From the NCBI GenBank assembly GCA_025451775.1, contig JANWJU010000098.1, positions 1-32,948 on the forward strand: DNA of 32,948 nt, read 5' to 3'. The first letter of the stretch is position 1. Every line of letters starts with the position of its first letter. The notes beneath the pieces were generated by a model. That model was not told the DNA's origin, ran no database searches, and saw only the letters and a list, made by a program, of their open reading frames with translations. Positions 7,360 to 15,560 of this stretch are shown here, piece by piece. Source of the DNA: Terriglobales bacterium (GTDB lineage Bacteria; Acidobacteriota; Terriglobia; Terriglobales; SCQP01). Position numbers and translations under genes: made by a program.

Positions 7360-9282
7360 ATGGAGACCTTCTTTCTCACCACCCCGCTGTACTACGTCAA
7401 CGCCCGGCCGCATCTGGGGCACGCCTACTCCACCATCGTCGCCGACACGATGACCCGCTTCCAGCGCCAACTGGGGCGGGAGGCCGCCTTCCTCACCGGC
7501 ACCGACGAGCACGGCCAGAAGATCCAGCGCGCGGCCGAGGCCGCGGGCATTTCCCCGCAACAGTTCGCCGATCAAGTTTCGGCCCAGTTCCGGCAGGAGT
7601 GGGACCGGCTGGGGCTGGACTACAGCTTCTATATTCGCACCACCGAGCCGCGCCACACCGCCGCCGTCACCGAGATCTTCGCCCGCCTGCAGAAGAACGG
7701 CTATATCTACAAGGGCAGCTACAGCGGCCCCTATTGCGTGAGCTGCGAGCTGTTTATCGGTGAGGGCCAACCCGGCAATCCCTGCCCGACGTGCGGTAAG
7801 CCCACCGAACTGGTGACGGAGGAGAACTACTACTTCAAGCTGTCGGCGTTTTCTGACCGCCTGTTGGAGCTGTACCGCGCGCAGCCGGACTTCATTCGCC
7901 CCGAGAGCCGGCGCAACGAGGTGCTGGGGTTCGTGGAAGCCGGGCTGAAGGACGTCTCCATCACCCGCACCTCGATCCACTGGGGTATTCCCGTCCCGGG
8001 GGACGAGAAGCATGTCCTCTATGTCTGGTTCGACGCCCTGATTGGCTATCTCAGCGGCATCGGCTACGGCTCGCCCGCCGCCGCCGACCAGCAGCGCTGG
8101 CAGAAGCTGTGGCCGGCGTGGCATTTGGTGGGCAAAGAGATCGTCCGTTTCCACTGCGTCTACTGGCCGGCGTTCCTCATGGCGGCGGAGCTGCCGCTGC
8201 CGCGCGGCATCATCGCCCACGGCTGGCTGCTTTTTGACGAGCAAAAAATGTCGAAATCGGTGGGCAACGTGCTGCGCCCTGAGCCCATCCGCCAGGTGTT
8301 GGGCGCCGACGCGCTGCGCTACTTCCTGCTGCGCGAGATCAGCTTTGGCCAGGATGGCAACTTCTCCACCACGGCGCTGGTGACCCGCTACAACGCCGAC
8401 CTCGCCAACGGCTGGGGCAACCTCGCCAGCCGCACGCTAGCCATGATCGCCAAATACCGGGACGGCGCCGTGCCCGAGGGAGAGAGTGATGCGGCCATGC
8501 GCGAACTGGCCGGGCAGGCCCGCCGCACGCTCATCGCCGAGTTTGAAGGCTGGCAGTTTTCCCGCGGATTAGAAGCCGTCTGGCAGTTGATCGCAGGCAT
8601 GGATCGTTATCTGGCCGAACAACGCCCTTGGACTCTCGATAACGACGCGGGCCGGGCGCAACTGGATCGCGTGCTGCGCACCGCCTACCTGGCGCTGCGC
8701 TGCAGCGCCGTGTTGCTCGCGCCGGTGCTGCCCGAGAGCGCACGCGCACTGTGGGCTCAGCTGGGGTTGCCCGCCGGACCGGAGCAGAACATCGAACACC
8801 TCCACTGGGACGATGTGGCGCCCGGCCAGCGCATTGGGGTGACGGCGGCGCTATTTCCCCGTCTGGAGAAGGAGAAGACCTTGGAAGAACTTAAACGCCT
8901 GGAAGTGATGGAGGAGCAGCTGCCCGCCCCGGCGGCCAAGCCAGCGGCGGATGTCCATATCGCCATCGACGATTTCGCCAAAGTCGATCTGCGCGTGGGC
9001 GAGGTGCTGACCGCCGAACGCATCAAGGGCGCCGACAAGCTGCTGAAGCTGACCGTCGATATCGGCAGCGAAGTGCGGCAGATTGTGGCCGGCATCGCGC
9101 TCGCCTACGAGCCGGAAACGCTGCCCGGCCGCAAGGTGATCATTGTGGCCAACCTCGCCCCGCGCAAGCTGCGCGGGGTGGAGAGCAACGGCATGATCGT
9201 GGCCGCCTCCGTGGGCGACGCCGGAGCGCCGGTGCTGGTGAGCGTGCCCAGCGACACGCCCAACGGCGCCCGCCTGCGGTGA
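7360..9282 (+). CDS. metG: Methionine--tRNA ligase with C-terminal tRNA-binding (EMAP-II/Trbp111-like) domain
   Basis: ETFFLTTPLYYVNARPHLGHAYSTIVADTMTRF; CxxC knuckle CPTCGK; EQKMSKSVGNVL; C-terminal KVDLRVGEVLTAERIKGADKLLKLTVDIG. Confidence 0.97.
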   Translation: METFFLTTPLYYVNARPHLGHAYSTIVADTMTRFQRQLGREAAFLTGTDEHGQKIQRAAEAAGISPQQFADQVSAQFRQEWDRLGLDYSFYIRTTEPRHTAAVTEIFARLQKNGYIYKGSYSGPYCVSCELFIGEGQPGNPCPTCGKPTELVTEENYYFKLSAFSDRLLELYRAQPDFIRPESRRNEVLGFVEAGLKDVSITRTSIHWGIPVPGDEKHVLYVWFDALIGYLSGIGYGSPAAADQQRWQKLWPAWHLVGKEIVRFHCVYWPAFLMAAELPLPRGIIAHGWLLFDEQKMSKSVGNVLRPEPIRQVLGADALRYFLLREISFGQDGNFSTTALVTRYNADLANGWGNLASRTLAMIAKYRDGAVPEGESDAAMRELAGQARRTLIAEFEGWQFSRGLEAVWQLIAGMDRYLAEQRPWTLDNDAGRAQLDRVLRTAYLALRCSAVLLAPVLPESARALWAQLGLPAGPEQNIEHLHWDDVAPGQRIGVTAALFPRLEKEKTLEELKRLEVMEEQLPAPAAKPAADVHIAIDDFAKVDLRVGEVLTAERIKGADKLLKLTVDIGSEVRQIVAGIALAYEPETLPGRKVIIVANLAPRKLRGVESNGMIVAASVGDAGAPVLVSVPSDTPNGARLR

Positions 9283-9296
9283 TTGCATAAATAAGA

Positions 9297-9385
9297 AGTT
9301 GCCAGTACGCTCGCTGCGCTCGCTCCCAGTTGCCAGCGGCCAGTGGGGCCCCGATGGCCTGGCGGAGATGCGTTCGCTGGCAACT
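9297..9385. repeat. Short inverted/direct repeat cluster of AGTTGCCAG / CTGGCAACT in the metG-tatD intergenic region
   Basis: agttgccag at 9297-9305 and 9328-9336; its reverse complement ctggcaact at 9377-9385; gctcgctgcgctcgct between the first two. Confidence 0.6.
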
Positions 9386-9397
9386 GGTAACTGAACC

Positions 9398-10201
9398 GTG
9401 CTGATCGATTCCCATTGCCATCCCGACGGAGACGAGTTTGACGATGATCGCGCCGCCATGTTCGAACGCGCGGCGGCGGCGGGCGTGGACGGACTGGTGG
9501 CGATTGGCGGCGGCGCCGAGCCGGGCACGCTGGCAGTGGGTCTGGAGTGCGCCCGGACGTTCCAGGGGCACGCAGGGTTGAAGCTCTGGGCGACGGTGGG
9601 AATCCATCCCCACGACGCCGCCCGCGCCACCAGCCCAGCCAACGCCGCCATTTGGGAAGAGCTCGGCCAGCTCGCCGCCGATCCGCTGATCATTGCCATC
9701 GGCGAGATTGGATTGGATTATCACTACCACCACTCGCCCAAGGAAGCCCAGCGCGACGCCTTCGAGCGGCAACTGCGGCTGGCAGCCGCGTGTGGGTTGC
9801 CGGTGTCCGTACACTGCCGGGAGGCGTTCGACGATTGTGTGGCGCTGATCGCCGCGCATAATCCGCCCGCCCGCGGCGTGTTCCATTGCTTCGCCGGGTC
9901 CTGGGCGGAAGCCGAGCAGGCGCTGGCCTTGGGGTGGTATCTGTCCTTCTCCGGGGTGCTGACGTTCAACAATGCGCACGGTTTGCGCGCGACGGCAGCG
10001 GCCGCTCCCGCCGACCGCATCCTGATCGAGACCGATGCCCCCTTTCTGGCGCCGGTGCCGTACCGTGGAAAGCGTAACGAGCCCGCTTTTGTGGCGGCCA
10101 CGGCCGCGCGGCTGGCCGAAATCCGGAACGTGAGCCCGGAGGCGATTGCCCGCCTGACGCGGGAGAATTTCTTCCGCCTCTTTCCCCGCGCCATCCTCTA
10201 A
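9398..10201 (+). CDS. TatD family metal-dependent hydrolase / DNase (GTG start)
   Basis: LIDSHCHPDGDEFDDD; IGEIGLDYHYHHSPKEAQRDAFERQL; VHCREAF; HCFAGSW; ETDAPFLAPVPYRGKRNEPAFV. Confidence 0.95.
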   Translation: MLIDSHCHPDGDEFDDDRAAMFERAAAAGVDGLVAIGGGAEPGTLAVGLECARTFQGHAGLKLWATVGIHPHDAARATSPANAAIWEELGQLAADPLIIAIGEIGLDYHYHHSPKEAQRDAFERQLRLAAACGLPVSVHCREAFDDCVALIAAHNPPARGVFHCFAGSWAEAEQALALGWYLSFSGVLTFNNAHGLRATAAAAPADRILIETDAPFLAPVPYRGKRNEPAFVAATAARLAEIRNVSPEAIARLTRENFFRLFPRAIL

Positions 10202-10218
10202 ATCCCGCATAATGGCGT

Positions 10219-10725
10219 ATGGCCGCTCACGAGAACTCCTTCGATGTCGCCAGCGAAGTGCAGATGCCCGAAGTGTCCAATGCGGTGCAACAGGCGCTCA
10301 AGGAGATCACCACCCGCTACGACCTCAAGAACTCCCGTACCACCATTCAGCTGGATGAAAAGGAAAAGACGCTGACGCTGGCCACGCAGGACGACTACAA
10401 ACTCACCGCGGTGACGGAGATCCTGCAGCAAAAGCTGGTCAAGCGCGGGGTGTCGCTGCGGGCGCTGACCTTTGGCGCGGTCGAGGCCGCGTCCGGAAGC
10501 ACGGTGCGCCAGAAGGTGACTCTGCAGAGCGGCATTGCCAGTGAGAAGGCGCGCGAGATCGTGCGCGTCATCAAGGACGCCAAGCTCAAGGTGCAGGCGG
10601 CGATCCAGGGCGATGTCGTCCGGGTATCGGGCAAGGACCGGGACACACTGCAGGAAGCCATTGCCAAGCTGCGCGCCCACGACTTCGGCATTGATCTGCA
10701 GTTCATCAACTTCCGCAGCCAATGA
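10219..10725 (+). CDS. yajQ: YajQ family nucleotide (c-di-GMP)-binding protein
   Basis: ENSFDVASEVQMPEVSNAVQQALKEITTRYDLKNSRTTIQLDEKEKTLTL; KDAKLKVQAAIQGDVVRVSGKDRDTLQEAI; C-terminal DLQFINFR. Confidence 0.96.
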   Translation: MAAHENSFDVASEVQMPEVSNAVQQALKEITTRYDLKNSRTTIQLDEKEKTLTLATQDDYKLTAVTEILQQKLVKRGVSLRALTFGAVEAASGSTVRQKVTLQSGIASEKAREIVRVIKDAKLKVQAAIQGDVVRVSGKDRDTLQEAIAKLRAHDFGIDLQFINFRSQ

Positions 10726-10744
10726 TTCCCCAGTGATTTCATCG

Positions 10745-11758
10745 ATGCCGCCCGCCATTCCATATCCTGGCCCACACCCCGGTCTCGGAGCCGGTCTGGA
10801 TGTGCTGCTCCCCATCCGCGAGGATCTGGATCTGGTCGAGGCGGAGCTGGCCCGGCGGTGCGCCTGCGACGCTCCGGCAGCCACGGAGATTGGCGAGTAC
10901 CTACGGCAGAGCGGCGGCAAGCGCATTCGACCGGCGCTGGTGTTGCTGGGCGCCCGCTTTGCCGATTGTGCGCCGACGACGCGCATCCGCCTGGCAGCGA
11001 TCGTGGAGATGATCCACGCCGCCACGCTGGTGCACGACGATATCATTGATGCCGCCGCCACCCGCCGCGGCCGCCCCTCCGCCAACGCCCGCTGGGGCAA
11101 TCAGAAATGCGTGCTGGCGGGCGACTGGCTCTACATGCAGGCGTTCCGCCTGGCGCTGGAGGAACGGCACTTCGGCATCCTCGATGCCTTGATCGCGCTC
11201 ACCCAAAAGATGGTCGAGGGGGAACTGCTGCAGTTGGACCGATTGGGCCGCGTGGTCACGGCGGCCGAGCACCTCGATCTCATCGAACGCAAGACGGCGC
11301 GGCTATTCGAGGTGTCCTCGCAGTTGGGCGCAATGGCCGGCGGCCTGCCTGCGGATGCGGTGGACCGCCTCAGCCAGTTCGGCCGCCACCTCGGGCTGGC
11401 TTTTCAGATGGTCGACGACATCCTCGATTTCACCGCCGACGAGCGCCAGCTCGGTAAGCCGGTGGGCAATGATCTGCGGGAAGGGAAGATGACGTTGCCG
11501 GCCATTTACGCCTACGAAGCCTCCGCCCCGGCGGCGCGCGCGGTGTTGGAGCAAGTGATGCGCGACGGGGGCTACGGCCAAGTCCCGTTTGCCGAGGTGC
11601 AGCGGCTGGTGGAAGCGAGCGGGGGGCTGGAGCGCGCCCGGGCCGAGAGCCGGGAACACGCGCGCTGGGCGGGACAGGCGCTCGAAACTCTGCCGCCCTC
11701 GCCGTGGCGGGATGCGCTGGCCCGCCTGCCCGAGCTGGTGATTGAGAGGAGCGCGTAA
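10745..11758 (+). CDS. Polyprenyl synthetase (trans-isoprenyl diphosphate synthase)
   Basis: GGKRIRPALVLLGAR; first Asp-rich motif LVHDDIIDAAATRRGRPSAN; second Asp-rich motif QMVDDILDFTAD. Confidence 0.94.
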   Translation: MPPAIPYPGPHPGLGAGLDVLLPIREDLDLVEAELARRCACDAPAATEIGEYLRQSGGKRIRPALVLLGARFADCAPTTRIRLAAIVEMIHAATLVHDDIIDAAATRRGRPSANARWGNQKCVLAGDWLYMQAFRLALEERHFGILDALIALTQKMVEGELLQLDRLGRVVTAAEHLDLIERKTARLFEVSSQLGAMAGGLPADAVDRLSQFGRHLGLAFQMVDDILDFTADERQLGKPVGNDLREGKMTLPAIYAYEASAPAARAVLEQVMRDGGYGQVPFAEVQRLVEASGGLERARAESREHARWAGQALETLPPSPWRDALARLPELVIERSA

Positions 11759-11799
11759 CGCGGGACGCGCGGCGAAGCCGCGCCGCGGGGCTCGCGCCA
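11757..11799 (+). repeat. GC-rich palindromic repeat, copy A
   Basis: aacgcgggacgcgcggcgaagccgcgccgcggggctcgcgcca, matching copies B and C. Inner hairpin gcgcggc-gaa-gccgcgc. Confidence 0.7.
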
Positions 11800-11802
11800 G
11801 CC

Positions 11803-12510
11803 ATGGAGATCGAGCTCAAGTTCCGGGTGCCTGATCCGGAGCCGCTGCGGGCGCGCCTGCGCCAACTAGGGTTCCGCGTGCATGTCCGGCGGCAACCGGA
11901 AGCCAATTGGATTTTCGACGATTCCCGCGCCAGCCTGCGCCGCCACGGCCGCCTGCTGCGCTTGCGGCAGAGCGGGACGCGGTGGCTGTTGACGGTCAAA
12001 GGGCCGCGCCTCCCAGGACCCCTCAAGCGCCGGGCGGAAGCTGAAACCGGCGTGGCCGATGGCCCGGCCTGCCGCTGCGCCCTGGAAGCCCTGGGCTATC
12101 ACGCTCAACTTGTTTACCGCCGCTACCGGACGGTATTCAACCGCGCCGGTGCAGCCGGCGAGCTCGCCTGGGACGAAACGCCCATGGGCGTCTACCTGGA
12201 GCTCGAGGGCTCGGCCGCCTGGGTGCGCCGCACGGCAAAAGAGCTCGGCTTCGCGGCGGGCGCAGCCGAGCCGCGTTCTTATCCCGAGTTGTACGCGGCG
12301 CCGTCGGCCGCTGGCAGCGGGCGCGCTGGCGGGGTTGGGGCCGAGGGGTTCCCCGACCCCGCCGGCGCGCAAGCGGGAGGCGCGGCGCAGCCGCGCCGGG
12401 GCCCGCGCCAATTAATGGCTACTGTTCGTCGGCGGAAGGCCCATACGCCCCCGGCACCGCGACGTTCAACAGCCGCAGATAAACGCCGAGCTGGGCGCGG
12501 TGATGAATGA
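11803..12510 (+). CDS. CYTH domain protein (class IV adenylate cyclase / triphosphatase-like), probable read-through C-terminus
   Basis: MEIELKFRVPDPEPLRARLRQLGF (ExExK); LLTVKGP; RAEAETGV; YRRYRTVF; ELAWDETPMGVYLELEG. The conserved region ends near PELYAA; the rest is low complexity. Confidence 0.85.
   Translation: MEIELKFRVPDPEPLRARLRQLGFRVHVRRQPEANWIFDDSRASLRRHGRLLRLRQSGTRWLLTVKGPRLPGPLKRRAEAETGVADGPACRCALEALGYHAQLVYRRYRTVFNRAGAAGELAWDETPMGVYLELEGSAAWVRRTAKELGFAAGAAEPRSYPELYAAPSAAGSGRAGGVGAEGFPDPAGAQAGGAAQPRRGPRQLMATVRRRKAHTPPAPRRSTAADKRRAGRGDE
12321..12370. other. Long hairpin with 20-bp stem and 10-nt loop
   Basis: gcgcgctggcggggttgggg - ccgaggggtt - ccccgaccccgccggcgcgc; two G-U type positions, otherwise fully paired. 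Confidence 0.8.
12371..12410 (+). repeat. GC-rich palindromic repeat, copy B
   Basis: aagcgggaggcgcggcgcagccgcgccggggcccgcgcca. Inner hairpin ggcgcggc-gca-gccgcgcc. Confidence 0.7.
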
Positions 12511-12910
12511 GGTGGTTGAGGAACACCCGCCGGTAGGCCACGAAACGCGCGCCCTCGTACAGAGTGAAGGCTCCTCGGCTGAGCTTCCAGTTTTCGCTCC
12601 AACTGGCGTCGGAGGCCGCCCCCAGGGCACTCCGCACCCGGGCCGCGGCGGCATCGAACGCGGCCACCACCTGCGCCGGCGACTCGAACGGCAGGCGTTG
12701 GAATTGTGCGGTGGCGAAATCCAGGCCCGGCGTGGTGAGCACCAGCACGCCCAATGCGGGCAACTGCGCTACGTGGGGCGCCAGATTTTTGAGCGGCATC
12801 GACTTGGGATGGGCGGTGAACTCCGGCTGATTCGGAACGCGCTCCAGGGCGGCGCGGGTGGCTTGCATCTCCGCGTCGAACTCGGCCAGCAGCAGCGAAT
12901 TGATGTCCAT
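12419..12910 (-). CDS. DinB-family (DinB/YfiT-like four-helix) protein
   Basis: MDINSLLLAEFDAEMQATRAALERVP; HPKSMPLKNLAPHVAQLP; LNHLIHHRAQLGVYLRLLNVAVPGAYGPSADE. Confidence 0.9.
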   Translation of the reverse strand: MDINSLLLAEFDAEMQATRAALERVPNQPEFTAHPKSMPLKNLAPHVAQLPALGVLVLTTPGLDFATAQFQRLPFESPAQVVAAFDAAAARVRSALGAASDASWSENWKLSRGAFTLYEGARFVAYRRVFLNHLIHHRAQLGVYLRLLNVAVPGAYGPSADEQ

Positions 12911-12991
12911 GGCTAACAGCATGCCATAGCGCCCGCGTTGCCGCCGCTGGCTTAACCGGGCGAAATCCAGTAGACTGACGGCCGAGGTTTG

Positions 12992-15424
12992 GTGCACGAT
13001 TTCGTCCAAGTCTCGTGGGTCACCGCGGTGGGCCGCGACCTGCGGCAAGCGTCACGGCGGCTGCGCCACCAGCACAGCCTGAGCGTGGTGATGGTGGGGA
13101 CGCTGGCGCTGGCGCTGGCAGCGGGGTTGGTGGCCTTCAGCGTGTTTAGCACGTTGTTATTGCGGCCGCTGCCGTACCCGCGTCCGGATGAGCTGGTGAG
13201 CGTGAGCGCGTCGGCGCCGGGCAGCGGCGGCGGCAGCCTGTCCGCGCCGGATTTTCTCGATCTGCGCGACCAGACCCGGGGCCAGTTGTCACTGGCGAGT
13301 TACTTCCCCAACGTGGCCACTCTGGCGGGAGGCGCCCCGCCGCAGCACATCGCCTACACCAACGTCTCCGGCAATTTTTTTGCGGTGCTGGGGGTCGCGC
13401 CCGCGCGCGGACGCGCGCTGCGCCTGAGCGATGAAGCGCTGGCGTTGCCGGAAGTGGCGGTGTTGAGCGATGGGCTCTGGCGCCAGCGCTACGGAGGCGA
13501 CCCGCAGATTCTGGGCCGCGGCATTAACCTCGATAACCGTTTCCTGACCGTGGTGGGGGTGATGCCGGCGGGTTTCGACTTTCCCGCCGGGACGGAGTTG
13601 TGGGCCCCCGAGCCGTTTTCCAACGCGTTGCTGGCGCGGCGCAGCGCCCGTTTTCTGCAATGCCTGGCGCGCTTGCCGGCGGGGGGCGGCCTGGCTCCGG
13701 CGGCGGCGGCCTTAAACCGGGCAGCGGCGCAGTTGGCGGTGACCTATCCGGACACCGACAGCGGTTTGGCGATCACGGTTACGAATTTGGGAGAAGCGTT
13801 AACGCTGCCCTATCGGGCCACGTTGTGGCTGTTGCTGCTGGCGGGCTTGTTGCTGTTCGGGGTGGCCGGCGCCAACGTCGCCAATCTGCGCCTGGCGGAG
13901 GCGGTGGGACGGCGGCGGGAGATGGCCATTCGCGCCAGCCTGGGGGCGGGCCGGCCGCGGCTGGTGGCGCAACTGTTGACGGAAGCGGCGCTGTTGGCCG
14001 CCCTGGCCGGCGCGGTGGGCTGGCTGCTGGCGGCGGCCTCCCTGCCGCTGGTGCGCGCCTGGCGGCCCTTGGAGTTGCCGCAGTTGGCGGCGATTGCCCT
14101 GGACGGCCGGGTGCTGGTGTTTGCTCTGGGCGTGGTGGCGGCTACCGCCCTGGGCGTGGGCTTGGCGCCGGCGTGGGAGGCACTGCATTGGCGCCGGGGC
14201 CGCAGCCTGCAGGCCGCGCTCCGCGCCGACGGCAGCGCCTCCCGCTTTCAATATTGGGTGGCCGGCGCCGAGGTGGCGATTACGGTGGTGCTGCTCGCCG
14301 GCGCGGGGCTGCTGTTGCAGAGCGTGCGCCGCCTCAACGCCGTGGTCCCCGGGTTCGATGCCCATCAGGTGCTCACCTTCCGGGCCTCGCTGCTCTACAA
14401 CAACATCGACGAACTCGACGCCGGCGCCGCTTACTTCCGCCAATTGAACCAGCGCCTGCAAACGCTGCCCGGGGTCGCCTCCGCCGGATGGACCTCGAAC
14501 CTGCCGCTGGGGCCGGATCAGTCCCAATTGCACTTTTATGTGCCCGGCACCAGCGCCGCCGGATGGCGGGAGGTCGAGCGCCCAGTGGCCACGGTGGCGC
14601 GGGTGTTACCCGGCTACTTCCGCACCCTGCGCATTCCGCTGCGCGGCCGTGATTTCACCGGCAGTGATCAACGCGGTTCCGGGCGCGTGGTCATCGTGAG
14701 CCAAAATCTGGCGCGCGCCTGGTACCCGTCCGGCGATGCGCTGGGGGCCGCGATCGCCTGGGGCCGCGGTTCTACGGCGATGACGGCGCGCATCGTTGGC
14801 ATCGCCGGCGACGTGCGTCAAGAAGCGTTGGCGGCTCCGGCGGGCTGGACCATCTACGCCGCCTATGAGCAATCGCCGGTCGGGGACATGAGCGCGGTGG
14901 TACGGGCGGCGCGCGGGAATCCAGCAGACCTTGTGCCGGAATTGCGGCAGGCCGCCGCTGCGCTCAACCCCGAGATCCCGCTCTACCAATTTGCCCCGCT
15001 GGACGCACCCCTGCGCCGCGCCACCGCCCCGGCGGACTTCCGCGCCACCCTGCTGCTGATCATGGGTCTGCTGGCGCTGGTGCTGGCCGCAGCCGGCATC
15101 TACAGCCTGCTGGCCCAAAATGTCGCCCGCCGTACCCGTGAAATCGGCGTCCGCATGGCCTTGGGCGCCAGCGCCGCGCAGGTCCGCAGCCTCATCATGG
15201 CGCAGGCGCTGCGCTTGATGGTGGGCGGCGCTTTGTTGGGCCTGATCGCCACCGCCGCCCTGGCGATGGCGCTCCCGCACTGGCTCTACGGCGTCCATCC
15301 CGGCGATCCGCTCGTCGTCGCCGCCGTGCTGGCGCTGCTGATCGCCACCGGCCTGGTGGCCAGTTACCTGCCCGCCCGCCAAGCCACCAAGGTGGACCCC
15401 GTCATCACCCTGCGCTGCGAATAG
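12992..15424 (+). CDS. MacB/FtsX-type ABC transporter permease (ADOP-like duplicated orphan permease)
   Basis: TM helix after N-terminal RDLRQASRRLRHQHSLSVVMVGTLALALAAG; RPLPYPRPDELVSV; LRLAEAVGRRREMAIRASLGAGR; second half ARRTREIGVRMALGASAAQVRSLIMAQALRLM; PARQATKVDPVITLRCE. Confidence 0.94.
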   Translation: MHDFVQVSWVTAVGRDLRQASRRLRHQHSLSVVMVGTLALALAAGLVAFSVFSTLLLRPLPYPRPDELVSVSASAPGSGGGSLSAPDFLDLRDQTRGQLSLASYFPNVATLAGGAPPQHIAYTNVSGNFFAVLGVAPARGRALRLSDEALALPEVAVLSDGLWRQRYGGDPQILGRGINLDNRFLTVVGVMPAGFDFPAGTELWAPEPFSNALLARRSARFLQCLARLPAGGGLAPAAAALNRAAAQLAVTYPDTDSGLAITVTNLGEALTLPYRATLWLLLLAGLLLFGVAGANVANLRLAEAVGRRREMAIRASLGAGRPRLVAQLLTEAALLAALAGAVGWLLAAASLPLVRAWRPLELPQLAAIALDGRVLVFALGVVAATALGVGLAPAWEALHWRRGRSLQAALRADGSASRFQYWVAGAEVAITVVLLAGAGLLLQSVRRLNAVVPGFDAHQVLTFRASLLYNNIDELDAGAAYFRQLNQRLQTLPGVASAGWTSNLPLGPDQSQLHFYVPGTSAAGWREVERPVATVARVLPGYFRTLRIPLRGRDFTGSDQRGSGRVVIVSQNLARAWYPSGDALGAAIAWGRGSTAMTARIVGIAGDVRQEALAAPAGWTIYAAYEQSPVGDMSAVVRAARGNPADLVPELRQAAAALNPEIPLYQFAPLDAPLRRATAPADFRATLLLIMGLLALVLAAAGIYSLLAQNVARRTREIGVRMALGASAAQVRSLIMAQALRLMVGGALLGLIATAALAMALPHWLYGVHPGDPLVVAAVLALLIATGLVASYLPARQATKVDPVITLRCE

Positions 15425-15444
15425 AAACTTTGGGTCTATAAATC

Positions 15445-15493
15445 GCACGAGCGCAGGCGCTGGGCGAAGGGGCCCCAGCGTCTGCGCTCGTGC
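15445..15493. terminator. Long hairpin (20-bp stem, 9-nt loop) between convergent genes; bidirectional terminator or REP-like element
   Basis: gcacgagcgcaggcgctggg - cgaaggggc - cccagcgtctgcgctcgtgc; one G-U type position. Confidence 0.6.
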
Positions 15494-15494
15494 C

Positions 15495-15560
15495 AAGCGG
15501 GCGGCGAACTCTCCCCGCGCTGCTCCAGCGGGGAAAGGAAGCCGGGCGCCCGCGCCCAAT
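15495..15560 (+). repeat. Diverged fourth member (copy D) of the GC-rich repeat family
   Basis: Begins aagcgggcggcg (copy B: aagcgggaggcg) and ends gccgggcgcccgcgcccaatt (copy B: gccggggcccgcgccaatt). The centre is replaced by another hairpin, tccccgc...gcgggga. Confidence 0.45.
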
